Source of the DNA: Terrihabitans soli
GTDB taxonomy: Bacteria; Pseudomonadota; Alphaproteobacteria; Rhizobiales; Methylopilaceae
Direction: 5' to 3'
DNA: 64,000 bases
Assembly: GCF_014191545.1 (NCBI RefSeq)
Contig: NZ_AP023361.1
Coordinates: 1,764,501 to 1,828,500 of the forward strand
The position numbers and the translations under genes are program-made. Under the pieces are notes generated by a model. The model searched no databases, had not been told where the DNA came from, and saw nothing but the letters and a program-made list of their open reading frames with translations. This document shows, in pieces, positions 1-9,700 of this stretch; within the stretch, counting starts at the first letter, position 1, and every line of letters starts with the position of its first letter.

Positions 1-355
1 GAATCGTCACCTTTTCAGCGGCAAAACCGTGCCCGTTCAGCACCGCCGGATGCTCGACGGACGAGACGAAGAGATGCCACGGCCGCGCGTCCTTGCCGGC
101 CCTGAGGCCGGGGGTCAGAGCAAGGTTCAGGGCCTCGGTGGCACCCGAAGTAAAAGTAACATTTTTGGCTTCGGCGCCGACGAGGGCGGCCACCGCTTCA
201 CGGGATTTCTCTAGGATTCCCCGAGCCTTACGGCCTTCGCTGTGGACCGAGGACGGATTGCCGCCAGAAATCAACGCACGCGCAACCGCCCGGGCGGCTT
301 CGGGCCGCACAGGGGAGGTCGCGTTGTGATCGAGATAGATCCGGTCTGCCATCAT
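1..355 (-). CDS. Cysteine desulfurase, N-terminal part (cut by the window edge)
   Basis: Reading leftward from ATG at 355 (or the adjacent ATG at 352) gives about 118 residues of a class V, PLP-dependent aminotransferase of the NifS/IscS type. Visible family motifs are YLDHNATSPV at the start, NPSSVHSEGRKAR, FTSGATEALNLAL, and SSVEHPAVL with the histidine that stacks on the cofactor. The enzyme takes sulfur from cysteine for Fe-S clusters. The PLP lysine and the catalytic cysteine loop lie outside the window. In Hyphomicrobiales such a gene usually leads into sufBCDS; that is inferred, since the downstream side is not visible. An ICE-like operator about 95 bases upstream fits iron control. 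Confidence 0.9.
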   Translation of the reverse strand, partial: MMADRIYLDHNATSPVRPEAARAVARALISGGNPSSVHSEGRKARGILEKSREAVAALVGAEAKNVTFTSGATEALNLALTPGLRAGKDARPWHLFVSSVEHPAVLNGHGFAAEKVTI

Positions 356-447
356 GGTCTCAAAGTCACACAGCAGGATGAACTTGCACCCCGGACCGCC
401 CAGCATGATATGAGTGCGGCCTGCCGCCCCGAAGGGCGGCGAAACTG

Positions 448-462
448 TTAGAATAATTCTAG
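448..462. promoter_or_regulatory. Putative Irr iron control element (ICE box)
   Basis: The 15 bases TTAGAATAATTCTAG form a near-perfect palindrome (TTAGAA, three bases, TTCTAG) in the 176-base gap between the cysteine desulfurase and the alpha/beta hydrolase. This matches the ICE consensus (TTAGAA-N3-TTCTAA) bound by the Fur-family regulator Irr in Hyphomicrobiales, with one mismatch at the last base. The position suits control of the desulfurase promoter. Binding is inferred. Confidence 0.6.
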
Positions 463-531
463 CACTTTGGCCAGACCGGCGTCCAGCCGAAGACCGGGGT
501 GCAGCGCGCCCCCGAAAGAGACCAAATACCT

Positions 532-1182
532 ATGCCTGAAGTCATTTTCGCCGGGCCGACCGGCCGTCTCGAAGGCCGTTTTCATCCGGCAAAGCAGAAG
601 AACGCCCCCATCGGCATCGTGCTGCATCCGCATTCGCAGTTCGGCGGGACGATGAACAATCCGATCGTCTACCAGCTCTATTACATGTTCGCGGAGCGCG
701 GCTTTTCGGTTCTGCGTTTCAATTTCCGCGGCGTCGGCCGCAGCCAGGGAATCTATCACGGCCAGGACGAACTCTCGGACGCGGCGGCGGCTCTCGATTG
801 GGTGCAGTCGATCAATCCCGATGCGCGCGCCTGCTGGGTCGCGGGCGTGTCGTTCGGCGCCTGGATCGGCATGCAGCTTCTGATGCGCCGTCCGGAAGTC
901 GAGGGCTTCATCTCCGTCGCACCGCCGGCCGGCAAGTTCGACTTCACCTTCCTTGCGCCCTGCCCCTCGTCCGGCCTCATCGTGCACGGCGATAGCGATC
1001 GCGTCGCGCAGCCGAAAGACGTGCAGGCGCTGGTCGACAAATTGAAGACCCAGCGCGGCATCGTGATCGATCAGGAGATCATCCCGGGCGCCAACCACTT
1101 CTTCGACGGCAAGACCGATGTGCTGCTGAAGACCTGCGGCGCTTATCTCGACAAGCGCCTCGCCAAGGTCAACGCAGCCTGA
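532..1182 (+). CDS. Alpha/beta hydrolase (COG2945-like)
   Basis: A 216-residue serine hydrolase of the dienelactone hydrolase-like COG2945 group. The N-terminal HPHSQFGGTMNN segment forms the oxyanion-side signature of this group, the nucleophile elbow is GVSFGAW (Ser about residue 107), and the acid and base are seen in HGDSDR and GANHFFDGK. No signal peptide is visible, so it is probably cytoplasmic. The start at 532 is preferred over an upstream in-frame ATG at 499 because family homology begins at MPEVIF. The substrate is unknown. It is divergent from the cysteine desulfurase, and the AEC transporter follows 18 bases downstream, so the two may be co-transcribed. Confidence 0.85.
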   Translation: MPEVIFAGPTGRLEGRFHPAKQKNAPIGIVLHPHSQFGGTMNNPIVYQLYYMFAERGFSVLRFNFRGVGRSQGIYHGQDELSDAAAALDWVQSINPDARACWVAGVSFGAWIGMQLLMRRPEVEGFISVAPPAGKFDFTFLAPCPSSGLIVHGDSDRVAQPKDVQALVDKLKTQRGIVIDQEIIPGANHFFDGKTDVLLKTCGAYLDKRLAKVNAA

Positions 1183-1200
1183 TCTTGAGGACGTACCGAC

Positions 1201-2148
1201 ATGTCGGCGACACTGTCGGTCGTCCTTCCCATTTTCGGTCTCGTGCTCGCCGGCTATCTCTGCCGGCGCACGAATATCTTCTCCGCCGCCGCGACCTCGG
1301 AGCTTAACCGCTTCGTCGTCTGGCTCGGCCTTCCCGCACTCTTCTTCGACATCACGGCCGGGGCGAACTGGGACGAGTTCGCAGCCTCCGCCTATGGCGC
1401 GCTCGCGTTCACGCTCGCCTGCGTCATCGTCTTCGTCATCACCTTTGCCCTGCGCTTGCGCAGGCGTGGCCTTGGCGAAGCCGGCATGGACGCGCTCAAC
1501 GCCTCCTATCCGAACTCCGGCTATATGGGCTTTCCGCTCGGCCTTCTCGTCTTCGGGCCGCAAAGCTACCCGCTGGTCACCATCTCGGCCATCGTCACCG
1601 TCTGCCTGTTTTTCGGCGCAACGCTCGTTCTGCTCGAGATCGATGTGCGCGAGGAAAAGCGTGCAGGTCCCATGATCCGTGCCGTCACGCTGTCTCTCGT
1701 CAAAAACCCGCTGATGATCTCGCCCGTACTCGGCGCGCTCTTTGCCGTGTCAGGGCTCGAGATGCCGAAAGGCTTCGGCACGCTTATCGATCTTCTCGGC
1801 GCGGCCGCGAGCCCCTGCGCGCTCGTTGCACTCGGCACCTTCATGGCCGACGACCGCGAAGACGGCGACACGAGCCCGGTATCCGATATCGCGCTGCTGA
1901 CGGTGCTGAAGCTGATCCTCGTGCCGGCGCTCGCTTATGTACTGAGCTATCATGTCTTCCCGATGCCGAAAGAGATCGCGGATCTGACGATCCTCCTCGC
2001 GGCGCTGCCGACCGGCACGGGACCGTTTATGCTGGCGCAATATTACAAGCGCGGATCTGCGATCACCGCCAACACGATCCTTTATTCGACGCTCGCGAGC
2101 GTCGTCACTCTCGCCGCGATCCTCTGTCTCACCGGCCATGCCGGATAG
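1201..2148 (+). CDS. AEC family transporter (auxin efflux carrier fold)
   Basis: A 315-residue integral membrane protein with about ten hydrophobic helices in two similar halves, as in the AEC family of auxin efflux carriers and bacterial malate or malonate transporters. The Asn-Ser-Gly-Tyr-Met-Gly segment near residue 105 (SYPNSGYMGFPLG) is the conserved broken-helix motif of the first half, and LPTGTGPFMLAQYY near residue 265 is the counterpart in the second half. It starts with ATG 18 bases after the hydrolase stop. The substrate cannot be assigned; a small organic acid is the usual guess. Confidence 0.85.
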   Translation: MSATLSVVLPIFGLVLAGYLCRRTNIFSAAATSELNRFVVWLGLPALFFDITAGANWDEFAASAYGALAFTLACVIVFVITFALRLRRRGLGEAGMDALNASYPNSGYMGFPLGLLVFGPQSYPLVTISAIVTVCLFFGATLVLLEIDVREEKRAGPMIRAVTLSLVKNPLMISPVLGALFAVSGLEMPKGFGTLIDLLGAAASPCALVALGTFMADDREDGDTSPVSDIALLTVLKLILVPALAYVLSYHVFPMPKEIADLTILLAALPTGTGPFMLAQYYKRGSAITANTILYSTLASVVTLAAILCLTGHAG

Positions 2149-2151
2149 AGA

Positions 2152-3708
2152 TCAGCCCGTCCGCCGCGGCGGCAGGAACTGATAGAGCCAGGTCTCGGTC
2201 AGCGGCACGCCGTCTTTCTTGAGGAAGAGACGCAGCTCGCACGGATCGCCGTTTGCGGGCGTCAGATCAAACAGCGCGCGCCAGCTGTCTTCAGCCTTGT
2301 TGGCGTAGCAGCTGATATTCGAGATCACACCGGACGACGCCGTCACCACGGCTTCCACCGGTTCGCCCTGCTTGGCGAGACTCGAGATCGGCCCGCCGGC
2401 GAAATCGACGACGAGCTTGAACACGCCCGGCGGGCGCGGCTGACCGGGAATGCCGCCGCGGCCGATGCGCGTTGCGATGACATGGCCGACGCTCGCGGGA
2501 TGCGGTTCGTCCTTCGCCCAGGTAAGTTTGTAATCGAGCGCCATCGCATCGCCGCGCTTCACCGGCTTTTCGGCGAGCCAATAGGCAACGATGTTGTCGT
2601 GGATCTCATCGTCGGTCGGAATTTCGACAAGCTGCACCTGGCCGCGGCCCCACTGCCCTTTCGGCTCGATCCAGACGCTCGGGCGTTTTTCATAGAAGAC
2701 GCCGTCGTCTTCGTAGTTTTCGAAATTGCGGTCGCGCTGCATCAGACCGAACCCCTTGGGGTTCTCGTCCGCAAAGCTCGACGTCATCACCCGGTCGGGA
2801 TTGTTCAGCGGCCGCCAGAGCCGCTCGCCCGCGCCGGTCCAGATACTGAGGCCATCCGTGTCGTGCACCTCCGGCCGCCAGTCGGCGCCACGTTCGCGAT
2901 TGGCCTCCGAAAACCAGAACATCGAGGTCAAAGGCGCAATGCCGAAACGGGCGATGTCTTCGCGCGCGAAATAGCGCGCCGATATGTCCATGACCACAGT
3001 CCCGTTCTTGATCATGTCCATACGCAGAGCCCCGGTGACCCGCGGGCTGTCGAGGCTGCAATAGATCGTGAGATCGCCATCCTGCGACGGCGCGAAATAG
3101 AAGTCGGTAAAGCGCGGAAACTCTTCCGGCGTCGGCATCGCGACATCGATGGCAAGCGCCCGCGCCGACTGGCCGAACTGATCGAGTTCGCCCGAGGAGC
3201 GGAAATAGGCGTAGCCGAGGAAAGCCAGCCAATCGCGTTCGGTGTCCGCACCCATGACGCGAAAACCGGCAAAACCGATATCGCCGGGAAGCTGTTTGGC
3301 CGGGCTGTCGTCCGGCATGTCGAAATAATCGCTTCGATAGGTCAGTTCACGCGATGAGCCGCCGTCGACGAGATGCATGCCGACCGGCAGCGGAAACAGA
3401 GCGCCTGGATGAAACAGCGCAACGCGGGACTTTCCCCCATTCACCTTGAGCGCGCGATCAAGCCGGTAGCGGATCTTGTTGTGCTGGTCGTAATCGATCT
3501 TGGCGAGGATCTGGGCGCCTTTGCTCTGCGGCGGCTTGTACACATCGCCGGCGCGGCGCTTTGCACCCTCGATGAGAGTGTCAAAGGAAAACGGTCGCGG
3601 CGCCGCAAATGCGAGGCCATCGTCGGCGCGCGCGCCCTTTGCAAAGGGGCCCGCAAGTCCGAATGCCGCCAGAAGCGCCAATGCGTCCCGGCGCGAGAAA
3701 TCCGTCAT
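2152..3708 (-). CDS. Periplasmic glucan biosynthesis protein, MdoG/OpgD family
   Basis: A 518-residue MdoG/OpgG/OpgD family protein, which in the periplasm shapes the backbone or branching of osmoregulated periplasmic glucans. The N-terminus has a twin-arginine signal (Ser-Arg-Arg-Asp at residues 5-8, hydrophobic core, ARA cleavage near 28); E. coli OpgD is Tat-exported whereas OpgG uses Sec. Family landmarks include PFSFDTL near residue 40, the segment DIGFAGFRVMG, and TSMFWFSEANRE. The length is normal. It converges with the AEC transporter, three bases apart. No glucan synthase (opgH) is visible here, so its partner must be elsewhere. Confidence 0.87.
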   Translation of the reverse strand: MTDFSRRDALALLAAFGLAGPFAKGARADDGLAFAAPRPFSFDTLIEGAKRRAGDVYKPPQSKGAQILAKIDYDQHNKIRYRLDRALKVNGGKSRVALFHPGALFPLPVGMHLVDGGSSRELTYRSDYFDMPDDSPAKQLPGDIGFAGFRVMGADTERDWLAFLGYAYFRSSGELDQFGQSARALAIDVAMPTPEEFPRFTDFYFAPSQDGDLTIYCSLDSPRVTGALRMDMIKNGTVVMDISARYFAREDIARFGIAPLTSMFWFSEANRERGADWRPEVHDTDGLSIWTGAGERLWRPLNNPDRVMTSSFADENPKGFGLMQRDRNFENYEDDGVFYEKRPSVWIEPKGQWGRGQVQLVEIPTDDEIHDNIVAYWLAEKPVKRGDAMALDYKLTWAKDEPHPASVGHVIATRIGRGGIPGQPRPPGVFKLVVDFAGGPISSLAKQGEPVEAVVTASSGVISNISCYANKAEDSWRALFDLTPANGDPCELRLFLKKDGVPLTETWLYQFLPPRRTG

Positions 3709-3799
3709 GAACCCAACCGCAAATAGGGCTTAAAGTCTTTCTTCTGCGGGGATTGTTGGGCGCCAAGGCCGAAGGTCAAGACCGGCTTTCGTTCGGATT

Positions 3800-4936
3800 T
3801 TAACGAACAGCCATGCGATTTCCGGAGGACGATTTCGGCCCGGCCAGCACGCCGCCCGAAACCGGCGTAGGTACGCCCGTGGTCGAGGGATAGGTATTGG
3901 GCAGACCCTTGAGGCTGCGCACGGCAAGATATGCGAAAGCCTGCGCTTCCAGGGCATCGATGGACCAGCCCATATCCTCGGCGGTCGATACCGGTACGGC
4001 AATGCGCTCGCGTAATGCCGCAAGAATGGCAAGATTGCGCGCGCCACCGCCGGCGACGACCCAGCGTTTGGGCGCTTCCTTCATATGCTGCACCGACAGC
4101 GCGATCGTCGCCGCGGTAAAATCGACAAGTGTTGAGGCCGCATCTTCGGTCGACAGATGCGCGACGGCCGTCAGCGCCTTTTCATGAAAGTGAAAACGGT
4201 CGAGGCTTTTCGGCGGCTTTTTGGCAAAGAAATCCGAGGTCAGAAGCGCATAGAGAACGGATTTATCGGTCGTGCCGCGGCGCGCGATTTCGCCGTCCTT
4301 GTCGAATTCCTGGCCGTTGCGCGCGCGCATGAGATCGTCGAGCAGCGCATTTCCGGGACCGGTGTCGAAGGCATTCAAGTCTCCTCCCGGCCCGACCCAG
4401 GTAACATTGGCAACGCCGCCGATATTGAGGATCGCCGCGGGCTCCGGCAGTTTGCCGGCTCCCGCAAGCGCGCGGTGAAAGACGGGCACGACCGGCGCGC
4501 CCTGTCCGCCCGCTTCGATATCCGCAGCACGGATGTCGTGGACGACCGCGATGCCGAGCCGCTCGGCAAGCCACGGCCCGTCGCCGAGCTGCACGGTGAG
4601 CTTGATCGCCGGCTTATGAATGACGGTCTGGCCGTGGAAGCCGACGACATCGACATGGCTCGGGCGCACACCCGCCATTTTCAGGAGATTCTCGACCGTC
4701 TCGGCATGGCTTTGATTGATCAGCGTCTCGGCCTCGCCGAGAATACCCGTCCGGTCAGAGCGCTCGGTGATCTCAGTGCCGGCCGCGAGAGCCGCCCGCA
4801 AAAGGCCCCGCTCGGCCTCCGAATAGGGCCGGTAAAGGCTCGGGCCGAAAGCCTCAATGGCCTCCCCGTCGGTCTCGATCAGGGCGGCGTCCACCCCGTC
4901 GAGCGAGGTCCCGCTCATCAACCCGATAGCCCTCAA
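3800..4936 (-). CDS. anmK: Anhydro-N-acetylmuramic acid kinase
   Basis: A 378-residue AnmK. The enzyme opens the anhydro ring of 1,6-anhydroMurNAc and phosphorylates it, giving MurNAc-6-phosphate during peptidoglycan recycling. The start MRAIGLMSGTSLDGVDAA is the diagnostic ATP-binding signature; VGFHGQTVIHKP, NIGGVANVTW, FDTGPGNALLDD and the late WVVAGGGARN segment are also present. The length matches the family. It reads in the same direction as the glucan gene but is separated from it by about 90 bases. The other recycling genes of the pathway are not in the window. Confidence 0.95.
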   Translation of the reverse strand: MRAIGLMSGTSLDGVDAALIETDGEAIEAFGPSLYRPYSEAERGLLRAALAAGTEITERSDRTGILGEAETLINQSHAETVENLLKMAGVRPSHVDVVGFHGQTVIHKPAIKLTVQLGDGPWLAERLGIAVVHDIRAADIEAGGQGAPVVPVFHRALAGAGKLPEPAAILNIGGVANVTWVGPGGDLNAFDTGPGNALLDDLMRARNGQEFDKDGEIARRGTTDKSVLYALLTSDFFAKKPPKSLDRFHFHEKALTAVAHLSTEDAASTLVDFTAATIALSVQHMKEAPKRWVVAGGGARNLAILAALRERIAVPVSTAEDMGWSIDALEAQAFAYLAVRSLKGLPNTYPSTTGVPTPVSGGVLAGPKSSSGNRMAVR

Positions 4937-4945
4937 TGTCGCCTC

Positions 4946-5356
4946 CTAATCACCTCTCCCCGCCTGCGGGGAGAGGTCGGAATCGCTCGAAGAGCGATCC
5001 GGGTGAGGGGCGAGTTCGCCGACAGTTTTCTGCAGCGCCTCGAAAACCCCTTCGATGTTCGTCAGAACATCGTTGTTCCAGAACCTGACTACACGATATC
5101 CGCTCGATTCCAGAAACGCGTCTCGGACGCGGTCCCGCGCGCTAGACATGTGCTGGCTGCCATCGATCTCGACGACGAGCCGTAGCTCGCGGCAGGCAAA
5201 GTCCGCAAAGTATGGCCCGATCGGCTCCTGCCGAACGAATTTCAGACCGAAAAATCCTCGATTGCGCGCCCGGCTCCAGAACTTCCGCTCGGCATCCGTC
5301 ATCGATCCGCGCAAAGCCCGGGATCGCGCCGTTTTATTGAGATCGGCCTCTCGCAA
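4946..5356 (-). CDS. DUF559 (endonuclease-like domain) protein
   Basis: A 136-residue DUF559 protein of the very short patch repair/restriction endonuclease-like fold. Family features are TDAERKFWSRARNR, GLKFVRQEPIGPYFADF, VVEIDGSQH (putative metal-binding Asp) and VVRFWNNDVLTNI. The start is probably TTG at 5356, since the family usually includes the preceding ARSRALR segment; ATG at 5302 is the alternative. The last 20 or so residues (APHPDRSSSDSDLSPQAGR) are encoded by a genomic palindromic repeat, and a second repeat copy lies just upstream of the start. The function of these common small proteins is unknown; nuclease activity is only inferred from the fold. Confidence 0.8.
   Translation of the reverse strand: MREADLNKTARSRALRGSMTDAERKFWSRARNRGFFGLKFVRQEPIGPYFADFACRELRLVVEIDGSQHMSSARDRVRDAFLESSGYRVVRFWNNDVLTNIEGVFEALQKTVGELAPHPDRSSSDSDLSPQAGRGD
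4951..5012. repeat. Short palindromic repeat, family A, copy 1
   Basis: Two stacked hairpins: CCTCTCCCCGC pairs with GCGGGGAGAGG around 4953-4976, then ATCGCTC pairs with GAGCGAT at 4982-4998, followed by CCGGGTGAGGGG. Elements of this type are dispersed through Hyphomicrobiales genomes. It forms the 3' coding end of the DUF559 gene, so it is both repeat and coding sequence. Confidence 0.75.
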
Positions 5357-5365
5357 GGAAGCTCC

Positions 5366-5410
5366 CCCTCACCCCACCCCTCTCCCCGCCCGCGGGGAGA
5401 GGGAGGGTTA
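5366..5410. repeat. Short palindromic repeat, family A, copy 2 (partial)
   Basis: CCCCCTCACC followed by the inverted pair CCCTCTCCCCGC and GCGGGGAGAGGG at 5378-5402. It matches the first hairpin and the GTGAGGGG arm of the copy at 4951 in opposite orientation, so the two copies bracket the DUF559 gene as an inverted pair. Confidence 0.7.
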
Positions 5411-5492
5411 CCGCCCTGGTCTTAGCCGGGCGTGAAATCTCCGTCCGAACCTGTTACAGGGGGCCCCTTCCTCACGCCAGCACCCATACCTG

Positions 5493-6737
5493 ATGACCAA
5501 CTATCGCTCCCCCTTCCTGAAGCTCCTCGCGGAGCGCGGCTATATCAATCAGATCTCGGACCCCGAGGGGCTGGACAAGCTCGCCCTGGAAGGCCCGGTC
5601 ACGGCCTATATTGGCTTCGACGCCACGGGCCCGAGCCTGCATGTCGGCCATATGATGGGGATCATGATGCTGCGCCGGCTGCAGCAGGCGGGGCACAAGC
5701 CCATCGTTCTGATGGGCGGCGGCACGACAAAGGTCGGCGATCCGTCCGGCAAGGACGAAGCGCGCCAACTGCTGACCGACGAGATCATCGGCAACAACAT
5801 CGCGTCCATCAAACGCGTGTTTGAAAACTTCCTGACCTTCGGCAGCGGCCCGACCGACGCCGTGATGGTCAACAATGCCGAGTGGCTGGACGAGCTGAAA
5901 TATATCCCGCTGCTGCGCGATGTCGGCCGCCATTTCTCGGTCAACCGCATGCTGACCTTCGACTCGGTGAAACTGCGTCTCGAGCGCGATCAGCCGCTGT
6001 CGTTCCTCGAATTCAATTACATGATCCTGCAGGCCTATGATTTCGCCGAGCTTGCGAAGACGCGCGGCGTCCGCTTGCAGATGGGCGGCTCGGATCAATG
6101 GGGCAACATCGTCAACGGCATCGATCTCGGCCGCAGGCTCCACGGCGCCGGACTGTACGGACTGACCTGCCCGCTGCTGACGACCGCCTCCGGCGCAAAG
6201 ATGGGCAAGACCGCTCAGGGCGCCGTGTGGCTGAACGAGGACATGCTGTCCGGCTACGATTTCTGGCAGTACTGGCGGAACGTCGAAGACGACGACGTCG
6301 CAAAATTCCTGCGCCTTTTCACCGATATTCCGCTCAACGAAATCGATCAGCTGATCGCCGGCAACATCAACGACGCAAAAAAGCGGCTTGCGACCGAGAT
6401 CACCTCACTCGTGCGCGGCAAGGCTGCGGCCGAACAGGCGGCGGAAACGGCGCGCAAGACCTTCGAGGAAGGTGCGCTGTCCGAGAACCTTCCGAGCGTC
6501 GAGATCGCCTCGTCCGAGCTCGAGGCCGGGATCGGCGTGCTCACGGCCTTTGTCACTGCGGGTCTCGTCGATTCAAACGGCGATGCCCGGCGTCAGATCA
6601 AAGGCGGCGGCCTCAAGGTCAACGATCAGACCGTCACCGACGACAAGGCGGTTCTGAAAACATCCGACCTGAAGGAGGGCACGATCAAGCTGTCGCTCGG
6701 CAAGAAGCGTCACATCCTCCTGAAACCGAAAGCCTGA
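5493..6737 (+). CDS. tyrS: Tyrosyl-tRNA synthetase
   Basis: A 414-residue class I tyrosyl-tRNA synthetase that charges tRNA-Tyr. The HIGH signature appears as HVGH at residues 50-53 after GFDATGPSL. The KMSKS loop is KMGKT near residue 230, after SGA. The tyrosine-binding region [10 protein letters not shown] and the C-terminal S4-like RNA-binding domain (about residues 345-410, with GGLKVND) are complete. The ATG at 5493 matches the family start [16 protein letters not shown]. It converges with the AsmA-like gene, eight bases apart, and no clear intrinsic terminator is visible between them. Confidence 0.97.
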   Translation: MTNYRSPFLKLLAERGYINQISDPEGLDKLALEGPVTAYIGFDATGPSLHVGHMMGIMMLRRLQQAGHKPIVLMGGGTTKVGDPSGKDEARQLLTDEIIGNNIASIKRVFENFLTFGSGPTDAVMVNNAEWLDELKYIPLLRDVGRHFSVNRMLTFDSVKLRLERDQPLSFLEFNYMILQAYDFAELAKTRGVRLQMGGSDQWGNIVNGIDLGRRLHGAGLYGLTCPLLTTASGAKMGKTAQGAVWLNEDMLSGYDFWQYWRNVEDDDVAKFLRLFTDIPLNEIDQLIAGNINDAKKRLATEITSLVRGKAAAEQAAETARKTFEEGALSENLPSVEIASSELEAGIGVLTAFVTAGLVDSNGDARRQIKGGGLKVNDQTVTDDKAVLKTSDLKEGTIKLSLGKKRHILLKPKA

Positions 6738-6744
6738 TTACCCG

Positions 6745-9700
6745 TCAGCGATTTTTCTGCTGCTGCGGCGACTGAGGCTGCGCGGAACCTGTCGTGCCCG
6801 GGTTCTGATTGCGGAACTCGAAAATCTTGCGCAGGAAGCCCGGCGCAACGGCGGAGAGCGGATTGACGCGCATTTGCGGGTTCGACCATGCGCCGTCGAT
6901 CGCGAAGGTGATGCCGACAAGGCCACCGCTCGAGCCGCCGCCGAGCAGCGCGCCGAAGACCGGCACTTTGCCGAAGAGGTTGTTCAGCGCATAGGCCGGA
7001 ACGAATGTGCCGCTGAGGCCGACTTTGTCCTGCACATAATTGATCTCGCCGCCCATCGTCGCGCCGAGCTCATTTCCATAGACCTCGAAATCGTCGACGA
7101 AAATGCGCCCGCCGCCCATACGGAATTTCGACTCCATGCGGGTAAAGGTCTGCGTCTGGCCCTGCGCGCGCTGATCGGGCCTGCTGCTGGTGCTATTGTT
7201 GTTGCCGTTGCTGTTGCTGGCGACCATGGTCAGCTTTTCATCGCCGACGACCTGGAAGTTCTGAACGCGGACCTTGCCGCTGCTCGTCTCGCCGGGCGTC
7301 ACGTCGAGCGTCAGTACGCCGCCTTTCATGCGCTTATACAGATTGATGAAACGCAGGACCGCACCGGCATCGCCGGCGCGTATACTGATCACACGCTGCG
7401 CATCATCGCCCGCCGAGCGCGCTTCGATGACGCCATTGCCGATCTGGCCGGCGATGTAGATGCTGCGCGTCGTGTTGCTGCGGCGGCTCATCTTGAAATC
7501 GGCGCCGGACATGGTTTCACCATTGCCGCCGATGACGGTGCCGAGCTTGGCCTCGACATCGATATCGAGTCCCCGCTTTTCCGGTGCGCCGGTCGTCACG
7601 TCCTTGATGATCGGCTGCGCGTTGAACGAGCCGCCCTGCATCACGATCTTGTAGGCATTGCCGTTTTTCGACACGTCGAGCTTGGTATCGTCGCCCGGGC
7701 TCACCGCAAAGCGCGAGAACTGCGCAGCCGCCAAACCGCCCGTCTTGGCGAGATCGACCGCGCCTTTGATATCGATGCCGCTACCTTGCGCCACGAAGTT
7801 CTCGAGCCGCCAGCTATCGTCATGCGGCTGGATGGTGAAGCTGACCTGCCCCGGCGCACCGGCCGCCTTGGCAAGGCCGACCGGCCCTTCGACGGCCGCC
7901 GACGTAAGATCGGCGCGCATGCGGGAATTGGCCAGAACGCCCGGCGCGGTCTGTACAAGTTCGGCCGAGATGGGACCTGCGATACGCAGCGCCTCATTGT
8001 CGAAATCCTTCATTTTCGAAGGATCGAGCGAGAAGCGGACGATCGTATCGGCGAGCTTGTTGTCGGGCGTGCGGTTCAGAATGGCTTCGACTGCAATCGG
8101 CGCACCGGACAGACGCAGCTCGCCGCGCAGATTGGCGGTCGACGGATCGATAGTCAGGGTGAAATTGCCGTTGTCGATATCGCGCTTGCCGACGGCCTTT
8201 TGCATCGACCAGCCGGAAAGGCCTGCATTGATGCGCAGGACAAGCTTCGACAAATCGGCATTCTTGCCATAGGGGCCGTTAAGGCCAAGCGCGATCTGCA
8301 CCGTGCCGTTGCCGCGCATCAGAGGCGCGACACCCGGCGCCATACGCGCAAGGCGCGGCGAGGACATCAGCGCGCCGACAGAGGCCACCGGACCTTCGAT
8401 CACGGTCGATAACTCCCCGGCAAAGGGATTGGGCCGATGATCCTTCGTCGCGAAGCGCGTTCCGGCAATCGACAGCGGATCGGCGCCGGGAAGCTCGACG
8501 CGCCCGCCATTGACGATGGTTTCCATCGTCTGGTCGACGATGCGTACAGTTCCATGCGCATCGATGGCGGGCGGCGTATCGTCGAGATATTCGATGGTGG
8601 CGCCGGAGAAGTTCATATCGAGCGCCACTTTGCGCGGCAGCATCTTCCCGCCGAGCGGCCCGCGCATGGCGATGGTTATATTCTCCACCATGCCGCCCCG
8701 CACATTCTCGCCGATCCATTTGCGGGTGCCGGGCGCGACAAGGCCGGGCCAGACGCGGACGATGGCGGCAATCGGAGAGCGTGAGCCGGCCAGCGCCAAA
8801 TCGGCGATCGGCTTTTCGCCCGAAAAATCGAGCTGGGCATAGCCCGCAACCGACAGCGAGCGTCCCTGAACGGCCATCTTGTCCAAAGCCAGCGTTTTCG
8901 TCGAACGTTTCACCAGGCCGGAAACCTCAATGCGGTCGAAGCGCAGCGCATGCGTTGCGGGATCGGCGCCCGGCATGGTGCGCTCATCGCCCGCCAGCGC
9001 AAATTCCCATTCATCGAAATTCGCGTCGGGGCGCGCATAGCCGCCAAGCTTGAAACGCGAACTGCCGGGCGCAATTTCAATTTCGGTGATCTTGAGGCGG
9101 TTTTCGCGCGCGCTCCATGAAAGCTGCACCTGCGTGCGCTCGATATCCATACGCCCGTCGGTATTCTCAAGATCGACGGCGCTGAATCCGACCACATCGA
9201 CCCGGGCTTCCGCGGCGGGCACCATGCCCTTGCCGTCGAGCTTGGCGTAGACGTGGCCGAAGAGCCGCCCGTCAAAATCGATCAGCTGATTTTTGCGCGC
9301 GAGCTCATAGGCGATGCGGCTGATCGAGAGATTGTCGAAACCGAGATCGAAATTGCGCTCGCCGCCGGCCTCGCCCGACAAAGTGGCGCTGACGGCCCAA
9401 CGTTCGCGCACCGCCGCAGATGAGGCGCTTGCCGTCAGCGCGCCGTTCTTGCCGCGCTGGATGCGCACATCGACGCCTTCGACGCGCTCGACGCGGCCAC
9501 GGCGCTGATCGTCGATAGTGATGTTGCCGCTGAGAATTTCCGCAAGTTCGAAATTGGCGAGCGGACCGTCTTTCTTGAGCAGCGCATCGGCCGCCGCAAG
9601 GAAGCCGAACACTTCGGCGGGCGCGGCCTGCGGCACATCGGAGGCCGGCAGGCTGAAAAGCGGCGGGCCGCCTTCGGTGCCGGCAAGCGCCACCTGGCCG

